DNA from: Polyangium spumosum
GTDB taxonomy: Bacteria > Myxococcota_A > Polyangia > Polyangiales > Polyangiaceae
Direction of reading: 5' to 3'
Assembly: GCF_009649845.1 (NCBI RefSeq)
Contig: NZ_WJIE01000001.1
Coordinates: 186,001 to 250,000 of the forward strand
Length of the DNA stretch: 64,000 nt
Shown: positions 23,423 to 32,387 of the stretch, piece after piece
Position numbering within the stretch: the stretch's first letter is position 1
Layout: each line of letters starts with the position of its first letter
Made by a program: the position numbers and the translations under genes
The notes under the pieces: generated by a model
Databases searched by the model: none
Told to the model about the DNA's origin: nothing
The model's input: the letters and a program-made list of their open reading frames with translations, nothing else

Positions 23423-24565
23423 ATGGGACAACTTTCGACGTGGAGCTTTCCGACGCGTATCGTGTTCGGGGCAGGGGCCACGAAGCAGGCGGGCGCCGAG
23501 GCCACGCAGCTCGGGTGCAAGCACGCGCTCGTCGTGACGGACAAGGGGGTCGTCGGTGCGGGGCTGCTCGCGCCGATCGAGGCGTCGCTGCGCGAGGCAG
23601 GGATCACGTGGACGGTCTTCGACGGCGTGCTCGGCAACCCCGTCGAGGCAAACGTACACGACGGCGTGCGCGTGTTCCGTGAATGCGGCGCCGATCTCGT
23701 GGTCGCGGTCGGAGGTGGATCGCCGCTCGACGTGGGCAAGCTCGTGCGCCTCGGCGTCCACCACAACCGCCCGCTCGCCGAGTACGACGACGCGATCGGC
23801 GGCGATCGGCACATCACAGCGAACGTGCCGCCGATGCTCGCGCTGCCCACGACCGCGGGGACGGGGAGCGAGGTGGGTCGATCAGGCGTGGTGACGCTCG
23901 ACGCCACGCATCGAAAGACCGTGATCTTCTCGCCGCACCTGCTCGCGAACGTGGCGCTCCTCGATCCCGAGCTCACGCGCTCGATGCCAGCGTTCCTCAC
24001 GGCCGCGACGGGGATGGACGCGCTCACGCATTGCCTGGAGGCGTACGTGGCGAAGGGGGATCACCCGATGGCAGACGGCATCGCGCTCGAAGGGATCCGT
24101 CACGTCGGGCGCTGCCTCGAGCGGGCCGTGAAGAACGGCGACGACCTCGAGGCGCGCGGCGGCATGATGAAGGCAGCGATGATGGGCGCGGTCGCGTTCC
24201 AGAAGGGGCTCGGCGCGTGCCACTCGCTGGCGCACCCCTTGTCGAGCGAGCACGGGACGCACCACGGCCTCGCAAACGCGATCTGCCTGCCCGCAGTCTG
24301 CGCGTTCAACGGAGAGGTCGTCGGCGCGCGCCTCGCCGAAATCTCGGTCCTGCTCGGCGGCAATCCAAGCCCCTCCGGCTGCGTCGAGGCCCTGCGCCGG
24401 CTGCGCGATCGGATCGGCTTGCCGCCAACCCTCACGCAGGCAGGTGTGCCGCGCTCGAACCTCGAGAGGCTCGCCGATCTCGCCTTCCAGGACGCCTGCC
24501 ACGCGTCGAACCCACGCCTCTGCACCCGGGATGACCTCCGCGCGCTCTACGAGGTTTGTTTCTGA
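23423..24565 (+). CDS. iron-containing alcohol dehydrogenase
   Basis: This 380-residue group III dehydrogenase starts with an NAD-binding region: GAGATKQAG, then VVAVGGGSPLDVGK, the pyrophosphate loop. PTTAGTGSEV follows, as usual in this family. The metal-binding site is given by GMDALTHCLEAY (Asp and His) and ACHSLAHPLSSEHGTHHGLA (two His). It oxidises an alcohol or reduces an aldehyde with NAD(P). Together with the upstream glutamine-synthetase-like gene it forms a probable two-gene operon. The window offers no aldehyde dehydrogenase or amine oxidase to complete a pathway. Specificity is open. Confidence 0.9.
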   Translation: MGQLSTWSFPTRIVFGAGATKQAGAEATQLGCKHALVVTDKGVVGAGLLAPIEASLREAGITWTVFDGVLGNPVEANVHDGVRVFRECGADLVVAVGGGSPLDVGKLVRLGVHHNRPLAEYDDAIGGDRHITANVPPMLALPTTAGTGSEVGRSGVVTLDATHRKTVIFSPHLLANVALLDPELTRSMPAFLTAATGMDALTHCLEAYVAKGDHPMADGIALEGIRHVGRCLERAVKNGDDLEARGGMMKAAMMGAVAFQKGLGACHSLAHPLSSEHGTHHGLANAICLPAVCAFNGEVVGARLAEISVLLGGNPSPSGCVEALRRLRDRIGLPPTLTQAGVPRSNLERLADLAFQDACHASNPRLCTRDDLRALYEVCF

Positions 24566-24589
24566 GCGGTTTTTTTTCTGGGAGGCGCT

Positions 24590-24612
24590 GCGCTGGGGCT
24601 TTGCCCCAGCGC
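24590..24612. terminator. perfect 10-bp hairpin after the dehydrogenase gene
   Basis: GCGCTGGGGC and GCCCCAGCGC flank a TTT loop. A T-run (TTTTTTTT) lies 12 bases upstream of the hairpin rather than after it, so classical rho-independent termination on the plus strand is doubtful. It still probably marks the end of the transcript. Confidence 0.45.
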
Positions 24613-24667
24613 GAGGCTCCTTTCGACTGCTGGCGGATTTCCTCGGAATGCGTTAGGTGTCGGGGCG

Positions 24668-25297
24668 ATGGCTTCTGCCACGGCTCCGGGTCGCGTCGAA
24701 TCGTCGAAGCCGGCGACTTGCCGGATGTTCGAAACTCCGCTCATCGAGCGGTTTTCCCGCATCCATCCGGCGACGCCGTTCGTGTTCTGGATACCGGTCT
24801 ACAGCTACCTCGCGTTCCGCGGGTACGAGAACGGCGTGGGGCTCGGGGCTGGCCTCGGGCTTGGGTTCCTCGGCCTCTTCGCGTGGACGCTGGCCGAGTA
24901 CGTGCTGCACCGCTGGGTCTTCCACTATGTGGGGCCGCGGCTCTGGCAGCGCCGGGTGCATTTCGTCCTGCACGGCGTCCACCACGACTTCCCCCAGGAT
25001 GCCGATCGCCTGGTGTTCCCGCTCGGCGCGAGTATCCCCTTGGGGATCACGTTTTATCTGCTCTTCCGCGCGATCGTGGGCCCCGTGCTGGTGGATCCGC
25101 TCTTTGCGGGCTTCGGGTTCGGCTATCTCGTCTACGATGGCACGCACTACGCGATTCACCACTTCCGGATGAGCTCGCGCTGGGGCAAGTGGATCAAGCG
25201 CCACCACATGATCCACCACCATACGGGCCAGCACGCGCGCTGGGGCGTCTCGTCGCCGCTCTGGGACTACGTGTTCCGGACGATGAAATCGTCCTGA
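24668..25297 (+). CDS. fatty acid hydroxylase (sterol desaturase family)
   Basis: This 209-residue membrane protein has the di-iron histidine clusters of the family: EYVLHRWVFH, HFVLHGVHHD, DGTHYAIHH and KRHHMIHHHT. Three to four hydrophobic helices place these at the cytoplasmic face. The order and the LHR...H start match bacterial fatty-acid 2-hydroxylases, which modify sphingolipid- or lipid-A-bound acyl chains. Myxobacteria make hydroxy fatty acids and sphingolipids, so this is reasonable. The ATG at 24668 follows GGGGCG. Confidence 0.88.
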   Translation: MASATAPGRVESSKPATCRMFETPLIERFSRIHPATPFVFWIPVYSYLAFRGYENGVGLGAGLGLGFLGLFAWTLAEYVLHRWVFHYVGPRLWQRRVHFVLHGVHHDFPQDADRLVFPLGASIPLGITFYLLFRAIVGPVLVDPLFAGFGFGYLVYDGTHYAIHHFRMSSRWGKWIKRHHMIHHHTGQHARWGVSSPLWDYVFRTMKSS

Positions 25298-25339
25298 ACA
25301 GCGCCCGCCGGCTGGAACGGGCCCTGCTGAGCGCCCGGC

Positions 25340-25696
25340 ATGAGCCGGAAGGGTGGGCGGAGTGTGCGCGCCAATGCTGGCGTGCGGGAAGTGCGGACGG
25401 TTCATCGGCCGGACGGGGAGCTCGATCAGGTCGAGGGGTTGATCTACCGGGCGCGAAAGCTGCGTCGGCGAGGGGATACGCGGGGCGCGATCGTGCTGCT
25501 GCGGCAGGCTTGCTCGCAGGATGAGTGGCGCGCGCGGACGTTCACGTTGCTCGGGGCGCTCTTGTCGGAGGACGGTCGCCACGACGAGGCGGTGATGGCG
25601 TTGACACACGCGCGCTGGCTGCGGCAACGAGCCGGGGAGGGGCGACGCGCGGCGGTGACGGCGCGGCTGCTCGAAGCGGAGCTGGCGGCGCGTTAG
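25340..25696 (+). CDS. small TPR-like protein
   Basis: This 118-residue basic protein has two helical hairpins with TPR-like spacing (VEGLIYRARKLRRRGDTRGA and TFTLLGALLSEDGRHDEAVM). It may be an adaptor. Its stop overlaps the stop of the convergent 81-residue zinc protein by four bases. No family is recognised beyond the TPR pattern. Confidence 0.55.
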   Translation: MSRKGGRSVRANAGVREVRTVHRPDGELDQVEGLIYRARKLRRRGDTRGAIVLLRQACSQDEWRARTFTLLGALLSEDGRHDEAVMALTHARWLRQRAGEGRRAAVTARLLEAELAAR

Positions 25697-25938
25697 GACG
25701 CGGCGCGGACGGGGCGCAGGGCGCCTACGTGGATGGTGCGCAGGGTGTTGCGGCCGCAGAAGGGGCAGGCCCACCCGATGTCGAAGCGCTCGTCCGAGGC
25801 CCCGATGCTGTGCGCGGGCGCGACCTCACGCGTCCGCCCCCGCGACGCCGTCCCCGAGACGACGTGATGCTTCTCGTCGAGCGTGGCAGTCAGGATCGCC
25901 TGGCACTCGCATCGGCTCTGCACGCTGAACTGGCTCAT
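25693..25938 (-). CDS. small zinc-ribbon-like protein
   Basis: This 81-residue protein has two Cys pairs: CEC near residue 10-12 and CPFC near 58-61 in IGWACPFCGRNTLRTIHVG. The second is a typical zinc knuckle. It resembles the small zinc-ribbon proteins common in myxobacteria that accompany regulators. ATG 25938 has a GGGAG ahead. Function unknown. Confidence 0.6.
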   Translation of the reverse strand: MSQFSVQSRCECQAILTATLDEKHHVVSGTASRGRTREVAPAHSIGASDERFDIGWACPFCGRNTLRTIHVGALRPVRAAS

Positions 25939-26087
25939 GGATCTCCCGCATGGGCGAGCCGCCCCGGACGATCGGGGCCTCGGCTTCGCCGGTGATTCGA
26001 CCGCGCCGCTTATAAAGCGTGGAGTGATCAGGCTCAAGGGGGTTAACCTCGCCCTGGCTTCTGTCGCTTGTCGGGAGGGAAGGGAAT

Positions 26088-26585
26088 ATGGGGGCGCGTG
26101 GGGGGTTCCGAGCGGCGATGATCGAAACACGAACGGACGTCGAGGCGCGAGGCCGCCGGATCCTGGTGGCCAGGGATTCGCGCCTCTCGACGTGTGATGC
26201 GCTCGTCCAGGGGCTCGAGCCGCTGATCGAGGATGTCGAGCTGGTCGAGGCGTACTCCGTGGAGGCGGCGCGCTCCTGGGCGAGGGGAGGTCCCTTCGAT
26301 CTCTGCCTGGTTTGTCTGGATTTGCCGCCGGCGCCGCGGGGCGCGGCGAGGCTCGCCAAGGAGCTCTGCGCGCGCAACCAGCGCGTCGTCTTGATCACGC
26401 GCAGCCTGCGATGGTTGCCGGCCGATGACCTGGAGCTCCGGGCCCTGCCGTGGATCGTGCCCGAGGCGGATCCGACGAGCGTGCTCCCGTTCCTGCAGAA
26501 GGACGCGGCGCCCGCGGCCTCGCAGACGCGTGGTCGCGCGAAGACGTTGCCTCCGCGCGAGCTGCCCGCCGCGAACGAGCGTTAG
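26088..26585 (+). CDS. receiver-like protein without phosphorylation site (pseudo-receiver)
   Basis: This 165-residue protein folds like a response-regulator receiver (RRILVARDSRLSTCDALVQG, then GGPFDLCLVCLDLPPAPRGA, then NQRVVLITRSL). The acidic pair at the end of the first strand is reduced to one Asp. The third strand has Cys-Leu-Asp, in which the Asp could correspond to the phosphoacceptor. The conserved Lys is not seen. The C-terminal 30 residues are disordered. A strong GGGAGGGAAGGG precedes the ATG at 26088. It may bind partners rather than receive phosphate. Confidence 0.55.
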   Translation: MGARGGFRAAMIETRTDVEARGRRILVARDSRLSTCDALVQGLEPLIEDVELVEAYSVEAARSWARGGPFDLCLVCLDLPPAPRGAARLAKELCARNQRVVLITRSLRWLPADDLELRALPWIVPEADPTSVLPFLQKDAAPAASQTRGRAKTLPPRELPAANER

Positions 26586-27937
26586 TCCGAGCCGACCGGC
26601 AGGACCTCGATGAAGCGGATCGTCGCCGAGCCCGGCCCTTCGAGGCCGATCACGAGCTCGACGTCTTCCTTCCCCGTCACATCCAGGCTGCGGCCACCTT
26701 CGAGCGAGAGCGTGCGGATCCTCGATCGTTCGCCCGCGGCGGCGCGGAGCGCGAGGTAGAGGTGGCTCGCGGGTTTTCCGAGGACGAGTTTGTCGCCCTC
26801 GCCCGACTCGCAGCGGAACGAGGCCTTGCCCGCGAGCGCCTTCGTCTTGCTCGTGCTGCAGGTCGACGCGAGGTGCGGCTCGCTCGCCGCCTCGGCGCGC
26901 GCCGCGAGGATCACGGCGTTGTTCTGCACGACCTCCACGTCGTCGAACTCGACCGTGCCTGCGCCACGCGCGCCGATCCCCACGTAAAACCCGCTCGATC
27001 CAGGCGTGGCCGTGAGCGTCGTCGTCTGCGTGCCGGCGCCCGCGGCGACGCGGAACACGACCGTGCTCTCGACGGCCTCCGGGTCCTCGATCGAGCGGAG
27101 CGCGACCTGGAGCTCGCCCGCCTGCGCGGCGCGGTACTTGAAACGAATGGTGAGCTCGTCGCCGGCGGCGATGAGCGGCGACGGCGACGGCGTGTACGAG
27201 CCGAGGACACGCACGCGCGTGCGGCCCCCCAGGGAGCGGAGCTCCTCGGCGGGCACACGGAGCGCGTCGTGCGTGCCTGCGGCCGTCGACTTGATGGTGA
27301 CGTTGCCGTCGGACGTGGTGACGGTGACGCCCGCGCCTTCGATCCGCGCGAGCGCCTCGCCGCGTTTGCTCTTCTTCGTGGGCCTGCTCGGCGCCGGGGC
27401 CGCGCCGTCCGCGCCCGGGGCCGCGTTCGCCCCGTCGAGCTTGGCGGCGATCTTGGCGACGCCTTCACGGAAGCGAGCGACGTCTTGCGCCTCGACGAAC
27501 TTGCGCGCGTCCCAGAGATCGATGAGCTCCTTCATGAGGCCCGCGAGGCGCTGATCCTCGGCGGCGTGCTCGGCGGGCTTCGTCTTGCACGTGTTGTAGG
27601 ACTCGCAGAGCGTGACGCGCTCTCCCTTCAGCTTGGCGGCGAGATCGGCGGCGGCGCGGATCGCCTCGATGCGTTGCTCGGCGCCGCGGCTCGCGCCGGC
27701 GATCTTGAGGGAGCTCGACACGTCGAAGGAGCCGAAGTCGTCGGCGATCTCGGCGCAGCTCTCCCGAGGGATCGTGCCGACCGGCTCCGGGCACTCGATC
27801 TCGGGGCTCTGCGCGGACGCGCCGCCGGCCGAGGTCTGAGCGCCGCCGCAGCCGCTCGTGGTCGCGGTCGCGGTCGCGAGGGCGAGGCAAGGGAAGAAGA
27901 GCGCTGCCGCGAGAAATCTGGGACGAGCGGGAGGCAC
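26582..27937 (-). CDS. lipoprotein of unknown function with C-terminal beta-sandwich
   Basis: This 451-residue lipoprotein has a signal peptide ending near TTSGCGG (lipobox Cys). Residues about 40-160 form a helical region with five cysteines; after a Pro/Ser/Lys linker, about 200-450 look like two beta-sandwich, carbohydrate-binding-like units (FYVGIGARGAGTVEFDDVEV). It may bind surface polysaccharide. No ATG is available; GTG 27937 gives a compact signal peptide. Its stop overlaps the convergent pseudo-receiver stop. The family is not recognised. Confidence 0.6.
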   Translation of the reverse strand: MPPARPRFLAAALFFPCLALATATATTSGCGGAQTSAGGASAQSPEIECPEPVGTIPRESCAEIADDFGSFDVSSSLKIAGASRGAEQRIEAIRAAADLAAKLKGERVTLCESYNTCKTKPAEHAAEDQRLAGLMKELIDLWDARKFVEAQDVARFREGVAKIAAKLDGANAAPGADGAAPAPSRPTKKSKRGEALARIEGAGVTVTTSDGNVTIKSTAAGTHDALRVPAEELRSLGGRTRVRVLGSYTPSPSPLIAAGDELTIRFKYRAAQAGELQVALRSIEDPEAVESTVVFRVAAGAGTQTTTLTATPGSSGFYVGIGARGAGTVEFDDVEVVQNNAVILAARAEAASEPHLASTCSTSKTKALAGKASFRCESGEGDKLVLGKPASHLYLALRAAAGERSRIRTLSLEGGRSLDVTGKEDVELVIGLEGPGSATIRFIEVLPVGSD

Positions 27938-28074
27938 GGAGAGCGAAGGTAATACAGGTCGGGCCACGTGCGGGGAGAGAGCTCGGGTCCGCGTCGTCGG
28001 CCGGGGCGGAAATTCGAGGTGTCCGAGGGTCTTGCCAAGCTCCGCGGGATTGGCTAAACATGCGTTCGCAGTTC

Positions 28075-28150
28075 GCGGGACTAGCTCAGTTGGTAGAGCA
28101 TCAGCTTCCCAAGCTGAGGGTCGCGAGTTCGAGCCTCGTGTCCCGCTCCA
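28075..28150 (+). tRNA. tRNA-Gly(CCC)
   Basis: A 76-base cloverleaf with acceptor arm GCGGGAC/GTCCCGC, D-arm GCTC...GAGC, and anticodon stem TCAGC/GCTGA around loop TTCCCAA with anticodon CCC at 28108-28110. The T-loop is GTTCGAGC. The 3' CCA is encoded (28148-28150). It reads GGG codons. Confidence 0.95.
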
Positions 28151-28320
28151 GGTAGAAGACGCCGCGTTCCGGGAAAACGCAGCGCACGCAGAGAACGTGG
28201 CGGCTACGGCCGCCACGTTGCTTTTGTGCTCCCGAAGGCCGCCTGGAAGCGTCACGACGCGCCGAGGCGGGCTCGAGCATCGAAGCGCCTGTCCGCGTTC
28301 GCGGAGCGGGGGCGCGCAGG

Positions 28321-29769
28321 ATGCACCAGGGACAAAGGGTGGCGTGGAACGCCGCCTTGATGATCGCAAAGCAGGCCATCATGGCCGTCCTGAGCGTCGT
28401 CTACGTGGGCTACCTGGCGCGTCGGCTGGGCGTCTCCGCGTGGGGGGAGCTGCAGGCGTCGCTGGCGATCACGTCGATGGCCGCCGTGGTCGCGGGCCTC
28501 GGGGTGCGCGGATATCTGGCGCGCGAGATCGCGGTGACGCCGGAGCTCGGGCCGAGGCACCTGGGGTCGGCGCTCGTCGTGCGCGGCGCGATGGGCGCGA
28601 CGACGCTGCTCTGCGCGACGGCGTTCACGGCGGCGACGCGGTCGGGCGAAGGCGCGTGGCTCGTGGTGATCGCGGCCGCGTCGCAGCTCGCCACGATCCT
28701 CTACACGACGATGTGGCTGAGCTTCGAGGCGCACGAGCGCTTCCAGTACATCCTGTACGTGGAGCTCGGCGCGCGGCTCTTCGTCATCGCGCTGTCCGTC
28801 GCGCTCGTCGCGTCGGGCCTGGGCGTGCTCGCGGCCGCAGGAGCGCTCGCGCTCGGCAACGCGCTCGAGCTCCTGCTCACGTATCACTTCCTGCGAAAGC
28901 GGCTCTATCAGCCGCGGCTCGAGGTGGGCCTCGACGAGCTCGTGGCCATCGCGAAGAAGAGCATCCCGCTCGGGCTCATCGGCGCGCTGCTCGGCGTCAT
29001 CCGGCAGGCCGATCGCGTGATCCTGCGCTGGCTCGACGGGGAAGCGGCGGTCGGCGTGTTCAGCGCGGCGTGGGTGCTGGTCGAGCAGCTCGAGCTGATC
29101 TCCGATCTCGTGCTCGGCGCGGCGTTCGCGGCCGGGATGCGGCTCTACGCGCACGATCAACCAGGCTTCGTGAAGCTCTTCCGGACGGCGCTCGTGGTGG
29201 CGGCGGCGCTCGGGCTGCCGCTCGCGGCGGGGGTGAGCCTCGTGGCGCCGGACGTGGTCGCGCTCGTGTACGAGGGCCGCGACTTCGCGGGCACGTCGGA
29301 CGTCTTGCGGGTGCTCGCGTGGCACGTGCCGGCGACGTTCGCGTTCCAGGTGGCCGCGCTGCCGCTGCTCGCGTCGAAGCGCGAGAGGCACCTCGCCGCG
29401 GTGCTCGCGCCCGCGCTCGTCGCGAACGTGGCGCTCGACATCTGGCTCGTGCCGGAGCACGGCGCGCTCGGCGCCGCGTTCGCCGCGCTCGTGGCCTCGG
29501 CGGGGATGTTCGTCGCGACGGGGTTGCTCGCGCTGCGCTTCATGCGAGAGGCGCCGCTCGGGCGGCTCGGTCGAGCCACGCTGGCGACGGTGATCATGAC
29601 GCTGGTGGCGCTCGCGGCGCTACGCGCGGTGGGGCTCTGGGCCGCGGTGCTCGCGGGCGCGATCACGCACGCGGCGCTGCTGCTCGCGCTGCGCGTGGTG
29701 ACGCTCGCGGAGGTCCGCGCGCTCGCGCGACGCAAGCCGGAGAAGGGTCACGAGGCCGCGGTGACGTGA
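28321..29769 (+). CDS. Wzx-like polysaccharide flippase (MOP superfamily)
   Basis: This 482-residue protein has about twelve to fourteen membrane helices. The N-terminal AKQAIMAVLSVVYVGYLARR and ADRVILRWLDGEAAVGVFSA are typical for Wzx/RfbX flippases. It should turn lipid-linked sugar repeat units to the periplasmic face for polymerisation. It sits 19 kb from the exopolysaccharide cluster at 2.9-9 kb, so they may or may not cooperate. It is preceded by the tRNA gene and a 170-bp gap without visible features. Confidence 0.85.
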   Translation: MHQGQRVAWNAALMIAKQAIMAVLSVVYVGYLARRLGVSAWGELQASLAITSMAAVVAGLGVRGYLAREIAVTPELGPRHLGSALVVRGAMGATTLLCATAFTAATRSGEGAWLVVIAAASQLATILYTTMWLSFEAHERFQYILYVELGARLFVIALSVALVASGLGVLAAAGALALGNALELLLTYHFLRKRLYQPRLEVGLDELVAIAKKSIPLGLIGALLGVIRQADRVILRWLDGEAAVGVFSAAWVLVEQLELISDLVLGAAFAAGMRLYAHDQPGFVKLFRTALVVAAALGLPLAAGVSLVAPDVVALVYEGRDFAGTSDVLRVLAWHVPATFAFQVAALPLLASKRERHLAAVLAPALVANVALDIWLVPEHGALGAAFAALVASAGMFVATGLLALRFMREAPLGRLGRATLATVIMTLVALAALRAVGLWAAVLAGAITHAALLLALRVVTLAEVRALARRKPEKGHEAAVT

Positions 29770-30133
29770 GCCCCGAAGGCGCGGACGGATGAGGTTCGTT
29801 CGCGCGGAACGAGGCCCCGCGAAACGCAGAGGAGGGCACGCGGACGGCGCGCTCGTCAGCCCGAACATCACGCGCCGTCCGGCCTCTTTCTCGCGCGTGG
29901 ATCGAGCAAGCGAGCCTACGAATGACGCTGGCGAGCGAGGGAGCTTGCGCCATGATGATCTCGTGGCGGAGGGGGGTGATTTCAAGGTGCGACCAAGGCG
30001 GAGGCGCGATCGCGGTCCGAGCCGAGCGCGCCCGATGGACAGGCGATCACGCACGGCGACGGCGACGTCGGCGAGGTGGCCCTTCCCCGCATCGAAGCCG
30101 GCGTCGCGCGGCGCGCTGCCGGAGCGTCTGCCG

Positions 30134-31450
30134 ATGGGCGCAGGAGGCTACGAGCTCCTCGAGCAGCTCGGCTGCGGCGGGATGGCGGAGGTCTTCCTCG
30201 CGCGAAGGCGAGGGCTCTACGCCATCGAGCACATGGTGGTGGTGAAGCGGCTGCGCGACGAGTTCCGCGCCGCGCCGTCGGTGGTGAAGATGTTCGCCTG
30301 GGAGGCGTGGATCTCGGCGCGCCTCTGCCACCCGAACATCGCGCGGTTCTACGACTTCGTCTCGCACCGCGGGCGCGATCACCTCGTGCTCGAGCACGTG
30401 CGCGGCCCGGACCTCGCGACGCTCTGCCGCGCGCTGCACGCGAGCGGGCGATCACTCCCGTTCCGCGCGGTGATCGAGGTCGGCGCCGCGGCCGCGCGCG
30501 CGCTCGCGCACGCCCACGCGCTCGAGGACGACGACGGCGTGCCGATCGGCCTCGTCCACCGCGACGTGAGCCCGCAGAACATCCTCGTGTCCGTGGACGG
30601 CGAGATCAAGCTCATCGATTTCGGCGTGGCGAAGACGACGAGCGCGCACGTCCCGCGCGACACGGTGCCGGGCCTGGTGAAGGGGAAAATGGGGTACATC
30701 GCGCCGGAACATCTGCGAGGACAGCCGCTCGACGCGCGCGGGGACGTCTACGCGCTCGGCGTGGTGCTCTTCGAGATGCTGACGGGCCGCCCGCTCTTCC
30801 GGCGCGGCGGGGACGAGGAGATGATCCGGCAGGCGCTCGACGCGGAGATCCCGCCGCTCACGTCGCTCCGGCCGGACTGTCCCGCCACGCTCGAGGCCGT
30901 CGTGCGGCGCGCGCTGGCGCAAGATCCGCGGGACCGATTCGAGAGCGCGGCGGCGATGGAGCAGGCGCTCCGCGTGGTGGACGCGGAGCTCGCGGACGAG
31001 AGCGGGTCCCTCTCGCTCGCGGAGCTCGCGCGCGAGGTCCACGAGGCCGGCCACGCGCCGGACACGTGGCCGGAGCCGAACTCGCCACGACGAACGACGT
31101 CGCCCGCAATGTCGGCGCCGACGGACGATCCCGCGGCGGAGGACACGCGGCCCGAAGGGTTCCGGCGAGCGCGGGTGGTGACGGGCGCGCCCGCGGAGAT
31201 CGCCGCGGAGACGAACGTCCGGTGCGACGCGACGCGGCCGGACGTGCCGCCGCGGGTCGACGAGCCCGACACGATGATCGCGGCTCCGCCTCCGCAGAGG
31301 CGCTTCACCTTCTCTCCGCGCTTCGTGCCGCTCGTGGTCGCGTTCGTGATGGGCGTGCTCGTCGCGGCCGCCGCGCGCGGCAGCACGCGGCCCCTCGGTC
31401 CGGCGCGTGACGCGTCCGCCGACGCGACGGACCGTTCGAGCTCAAAATAA
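30134..31450 (+). CDS. Ser/Thr protein kinase with C-terminal membrane helix
   Basis: This is an active-looking kinase: Gly-rich loop LGCGGMAEVF, Lys in MVVVKRL, HRDVSPQN, DFG in IDFGVAK, and GYIAPEHLRG. Then comes a disordered 130-residue linker with acidic and Pro segments, and one membrane helix near the C-terminus (FVPLVVAFVMGVLVAAA). The kinase domain faces the cytoplasm and only about 25 residues are external. Myxobacterial kinases of this type act in development and predation. Start is uncertain: I chose ATG 30134 (MGAGGYELLEQLG) because the kinase begins at once; ATG 30035 and 29789 are in-frame alternatives that add a low-complexity Arg-rich leader. Confidence 0.85.
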   Translation: MGAGGYELLEQLGCGGMAEVFLARRRGLYAIEHMVVVKRLRDEFRAAPSVVKMFAWEAWISARLCHPNIARFYDFVSHRGRDHLVLEHVRGPDLATLCRALHASGRSLPFRAVIEVGAAAARALAHAHALEDDDGVPIGLVHRDVSPQNILVSVDGEIKLIDFGVAKTTSAHVPRDTVPGLVKGKMGYIAPEHLRGQPLDARGDVYALGVVLFEMLTGRPLFRRGGDEEMIRQALDAEIPPLTSLRPDCPATLEAVVRRALAQDPRDRFESAAAMEQALRVVDAELADESGSLSLAELAREVHEAGHAPDTWPEPNSPRRTTSPAMSAPTDDPAAEDTRPEGFRRARVVTGAPAEIAAETNVRCDATRPDVPPRVDEPDTMIAAPPPQRRFTFSPRFVPLVVAFVMGVLVAAAARGSTRPLGPARDASADATDRSSSK

Positions 31451-31485
31451 AAAGCGCCCCGCGCGGGACCAGCCCGCCGCGGGGC
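31446..31485 (-). terminator. rho-independent terminator for the GlsB-like gene
   Basis: Read on the minus strand, a GC-rich stem (arms 31456-31467 and 31472-31485 with one bulge) is followed by GCTTTTTATTTT. It also lies just after the kinase stop on the plus strand, so it may serve both genes. Confidence 0.75.
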
Positions 31486-31515
31486 ACGCCTTCGAACCAC
31501 GATCGGGACGCGGTC

Positions 31516-31773
31516 CTAGGCGGTTCGACGGCTCGTCGCGATGTTGTAGATCGCGAGGATCAGGATCGCGCCGATGATCGACATGATGAAGCCGCCGGTC
31601 GACTGGTACGACGGGTAGATGCCGAGCACGCGTCCGAGGAAGCCGCCGAGCAGCGCGCCGCCGATGCCGAGCAGCACCGTGATGATGAACCCTCCGGGAT
31701 CACGTCCCGGCGTCAACAGCTTCGCGATCACGCCAACGACGAGACCAAACAGAATCCAGAGCAGAATGTACAT
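31516..31773 (-). CDS. GlsB/YeaQ/YmgE-family small membrane protein
   Basis: This 85-residue protein has three hydrophobic helices with glycine-rich turns (WILFGLVVGVIAKLLTPGRD and ITVLLGIGGALLGGFLGRVL), the pattern of the transglycosylase-associated/YeaQ family linked to stress response. GGGAGG lies nine bases before the ATG. Role in the envelope is not defined even in model bacteria. Confidence 0.88.
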   Translation of the reverse strand: MYILLWILFGLVVGVIAKLLTPGRDPGGFIITVLLGIGGALLGGFLGRVLGIYPSYQSTGGFIMSIIGAILILAIYNIATSRRTA

Positions 31774-31917
31774 GCTCGTCAACCTCCCTCTCGCGCGGCA
31801 CGCGCGGCGCACACGTCGTGCCGCGCAGGCGGGGTTACGCCGCGAGGACGTCCGCCCGCATGTCGTCGATGCAGCCTGCGTGCCGGGCAGAGCGTGCACC
31901 CCCAGGCAGCACGAACG

Positions 31918-32349
31918 TCACGGTTTTTCCTGTTCTTCAGGACAAGGAGGTTTGCCCTCGACGCCACACGCGGGCGCGTCGCCAGGGCTCGTCGGTCCGC
32001 CATGCCCAGGGCCGTAGCCGTGCGACGAGCCGTACCCTTGATCGCGCTCCTCGCCACGTGGGCGCGCGCGGCGCGAGACACCTCGGCGCTTGGCGTGCGG
32101 GCGCATCTGGATCTCGTGCGCGCCGGCGGGCAACGTGCCGGCGACGAGCTCGGCGCCGCACGCGCATCGCGGCGCCGCCGTCGCGCCCTCGGCGGCGACC
32201 ACGAGGAAAAGGCGGCTGCACTCGGAGCAACGGAACACCTGCCCCGAGGTCGGGCTCGCCGCGGCCTCGACGACGGATCGAGGCGAGGCGCTTCGCGCGG
32301 GGGACGTTCCCTCCGAGCCTGGAATCGCTCTGCGTGTAGTGCTGGACAT
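31918..32349 (-). CDS. small zinc-ribbon-like protein
   Basis: This 143-residue protein has a Cys4 knuckle (VFRCSECSRLFLVV then PRCACGAEL, about 40-70). A His/Gly-rich C-terminus (GYGSSHGYGPGHGG) follows, ending with two more Cys. ATG 32349 is used. It lies between the GlsB-like gene and the trehalose-phosphate-synthase-like gene on the same strand. Coding is supported by the clean zinc motif; the function is unknown. Confidence 0.5.
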   Translation of the reverse strand: MSSTTRRAIPGSEGTSPARSASPRSVVEAAASPTSGQVFRCSECSRLFLVVAAEGATAAPRCACGAELVAGTLPAGAHEIQMRPHAKRRGVSRRARPRGEERDQGYGSSHGYGPGHGGPTSPGDAPACGVEGKPPCPEEQEKP

Positions 32350-32387
32350 GAGGCCTGAAGGTTCAGCACGTCCGGTGCCATCCCTCG

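Noticed and set aside
24566-24667. A small gene between the dehydrogenase and the hydroxylase
   Set aside because: Only a hairpin and a T-run are present; no frame has coding character.
31894-32358. Plus-strand open frame opposite the small zinc-ribbon gene
   Set aside because: Arg/Ala-rich without motif, whereas the minus strand encodes a clean Cys4 knuckle.
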